A stretch of 64,000 nucleotides of DNA from Physcomitrium patens (Eukaryota > Streptophyta > Bryopsida > Funariales > Funariaceae), in NCBI RefSeq assembly GCF_000002425.4, contig NC_037269.1, forward strand, positions 9,514,082 through 9,578,081, read 5' to 3'. The position numbers and the translations under genes were made by a program. The stretch's first letter is position 1. Each line of letters begins with the position of its first letter. Below the pieces are notes generated by a model. It was not told the DNA's origin and did not search any database. It saw only the letters and a program-made list of their open reading frames with translations. Positions 63,003 through 64,000 of the stretch are shown in pieces.

Positions 63003-63554
63003 TGTCACGGCCATAATCATGTAAGCTAATAATTACATATAGAAATAGGTAGAAGTAAGTAAAAGTAGATAAAAGTAAGTTAATTCTATAATATTTAATA
63101 TAGAAGCTTCCTAGAAACTTCCTAGACGCTACTTTGACTTCATAGGTGTCTTTAATTGACTTTTTGGATTAGAAACGTGGTCAACAAGTTGGCCATGTGC
63201 CACACATGTTGTTAGCTTGAAGATCAAGCTAACTATGTGGCCCACACGTAGAAAAACTTGCCTTGTAAGTCAAGGCATGTATCCTACAAAGTCAACACAT
63301 ATTGGAGGTCCTATAGAACGTCGCCACGTAGCCCCTAGTTAGATAGTATATATAGAGACAAGAGTGAAGGCTTCTTCACTCTTGTCAACTCCTTTCTTGC
63401 TTCTAGTCCAGGTTCAAGAGTCTTTAGTTTCTTGTCTTGTGGCAATAGCCATTCCAGTTTCCTTTTAATATACCTACTTGTTTATATTTTGACTTATTAT
63501 ATCGAGATAGCCTTTTGGTGTATATTTTCCCTCATCGAGTCTTTGTCCTTGACA
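63003..63554 (+). repeat. 3' LTR of chromovirus copy B
   Basis: 552 bp, about five substitutions by eye from the 5' LTR (for example near 63047, 63107, 63188, 63281 and 63357). It ends CTTGACA and is followed by the target duplication GTAGA. Confidence 0.95.
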
Positions 63555-63559
63555 GTAGA

Positions 63560-64000
63560 TGCATTTCATTCAAATGTGATTAGGCTTAAATCGACACACT
63601 ATATACATGTTCAAATGGCTACTATTTGATATAGTAGGAACGCTGGAAAGTATGGTGTTTAATTGCATAACTTTTGTAGCAACTAAAATCCATGAAAAAA
63701 TAGGAGTCAAATGGAAGATAGGAAAATTTGTATATTTGTTTTGCTTCAATTATGTACACTCTTTGATTGCATATACATTGAGTCAAACATTGCTAGTAAG
63801 AGCAAACAATATGCCCTCTCCAATGCTTCAACGAAGTGTTTGGAATTTTATGGCATTGACAACTAGTCTTGGGTTCGTGGTGCACAAAATTGGGGAATCA
63901 AGTATCTTGTTGAGACATGAGGCTATACAAGAGATTCTACTAGAGCAGATTCTAATCTCTTCAGCAATCAAAGTGGAGGTTGAAGTTTTCGTTTTGATGG
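63560..64000. other. region right of copy B, no gene seen
   Basis: No supported feature. The last 250 bases have more balanced composition and a partly open frame, but no recognisable domain before the window ends. Confidence 0.4.

Larger units (their letters stand above)
57658..63554 (+). mobile_element. Ty3/Gypsy chromovirus, copy B, internally deleted
   Basis: LTR retrotransposon of 5897 bp in plus orientation, same family as copy A. The LTRs are 57658-58209 and 63003-63554, each 552 bp, with about five differences by eye, so it is older than copy A. The target duplication GTAGA is at 57653-57657 and 63555-63559. Order: 5' LTR, primer-site-like motif, gag, pol, accessory frame, polypurine tract, 3' LTR. 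About 480 bp spanning the end of reverse transcriptase and the start of RNase H are missing, and several stops interrupt gag, pol and the accessory frame. It is non-autonomous. Confidence 0.95.

Overview
This looks like nuclear DNA from a land plant. The protein-coding genes have GT-AG introns, plant-specific transcription-factor domains occur (AP2/ERF, RWP-RK, QALGGH-type C2H2 fingers), and plant-type transposable elements fill the spaces. The very AT-rich, retrotransposon-filled intergenic DNA, the small RWP-RK gene and the style of the LINE and Gypsy remnants suggest a bryophyte, most likely a moss such as Physcomitrium. That last step is inference, not something I could test.

The layout is strongly bimodal. 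Gene islands with mixed GC lie at about 2.4-13.4 kb, 27.3-33.6 kb and 37.9-41.9 kb. Island 1 holds an AP2/ERF protein that also carries a C2H2 finger (minus), a small divergent acyl-CoA-binding-domain protein (minus) and a 12-exon TPR protein (plus, 526 aa; the exon lengths sum to an intact frame). Island 2 holds a QALGGH zinc-finger gene (plus) and, convergent with it, a plant-conserved protein with the VTCIGQ motif (minus). Island 3 holds a small RWP-RK transcription factor (plus, 4 exons, 343 aa).

Between the islands is AT-rich DNA with transposon material of different ages. There is a decayed Mutator-like (MULE) transposase at about 14.5-16.4 kb. A complete, very young Ty3/Gypsy chromovirus lies at 18629-24977 (minus; 540-bp LTRs with one visible mismatch; target duplication GACTC). 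A decayed LINE-like segment lies around 48.9-49.8 kb. A heavily decayed non-chromodomain Ty3/Gypsy element spans about 51.7-57.6 kb, and next to or inside its 3' end sits a second copy of the chromovirus family at 57658-63554 (plus; 552-bp LTRs; target duplication GTAGA). A worn LTR scrap of the same family lies at about 45.9 kb.

The most interesting items are: (i) a 140-codon accessory reading frame downstream of pol in both chromovirus copies, same length and same place, with mostly conservative differences; (ii) the C2H2 + AP2/ERF domain combination in one protein; (iii) nonsense mutations in a chromovirus copy whose LTRs are almost identical; (iv) a deletion scar in the second copy with a short templated-looking filler; and (v) a primer-binding-site-like motif displaced 23 nt from the LTR. 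I saw no CRISPR array, rRNA or convincing tRNA gene.
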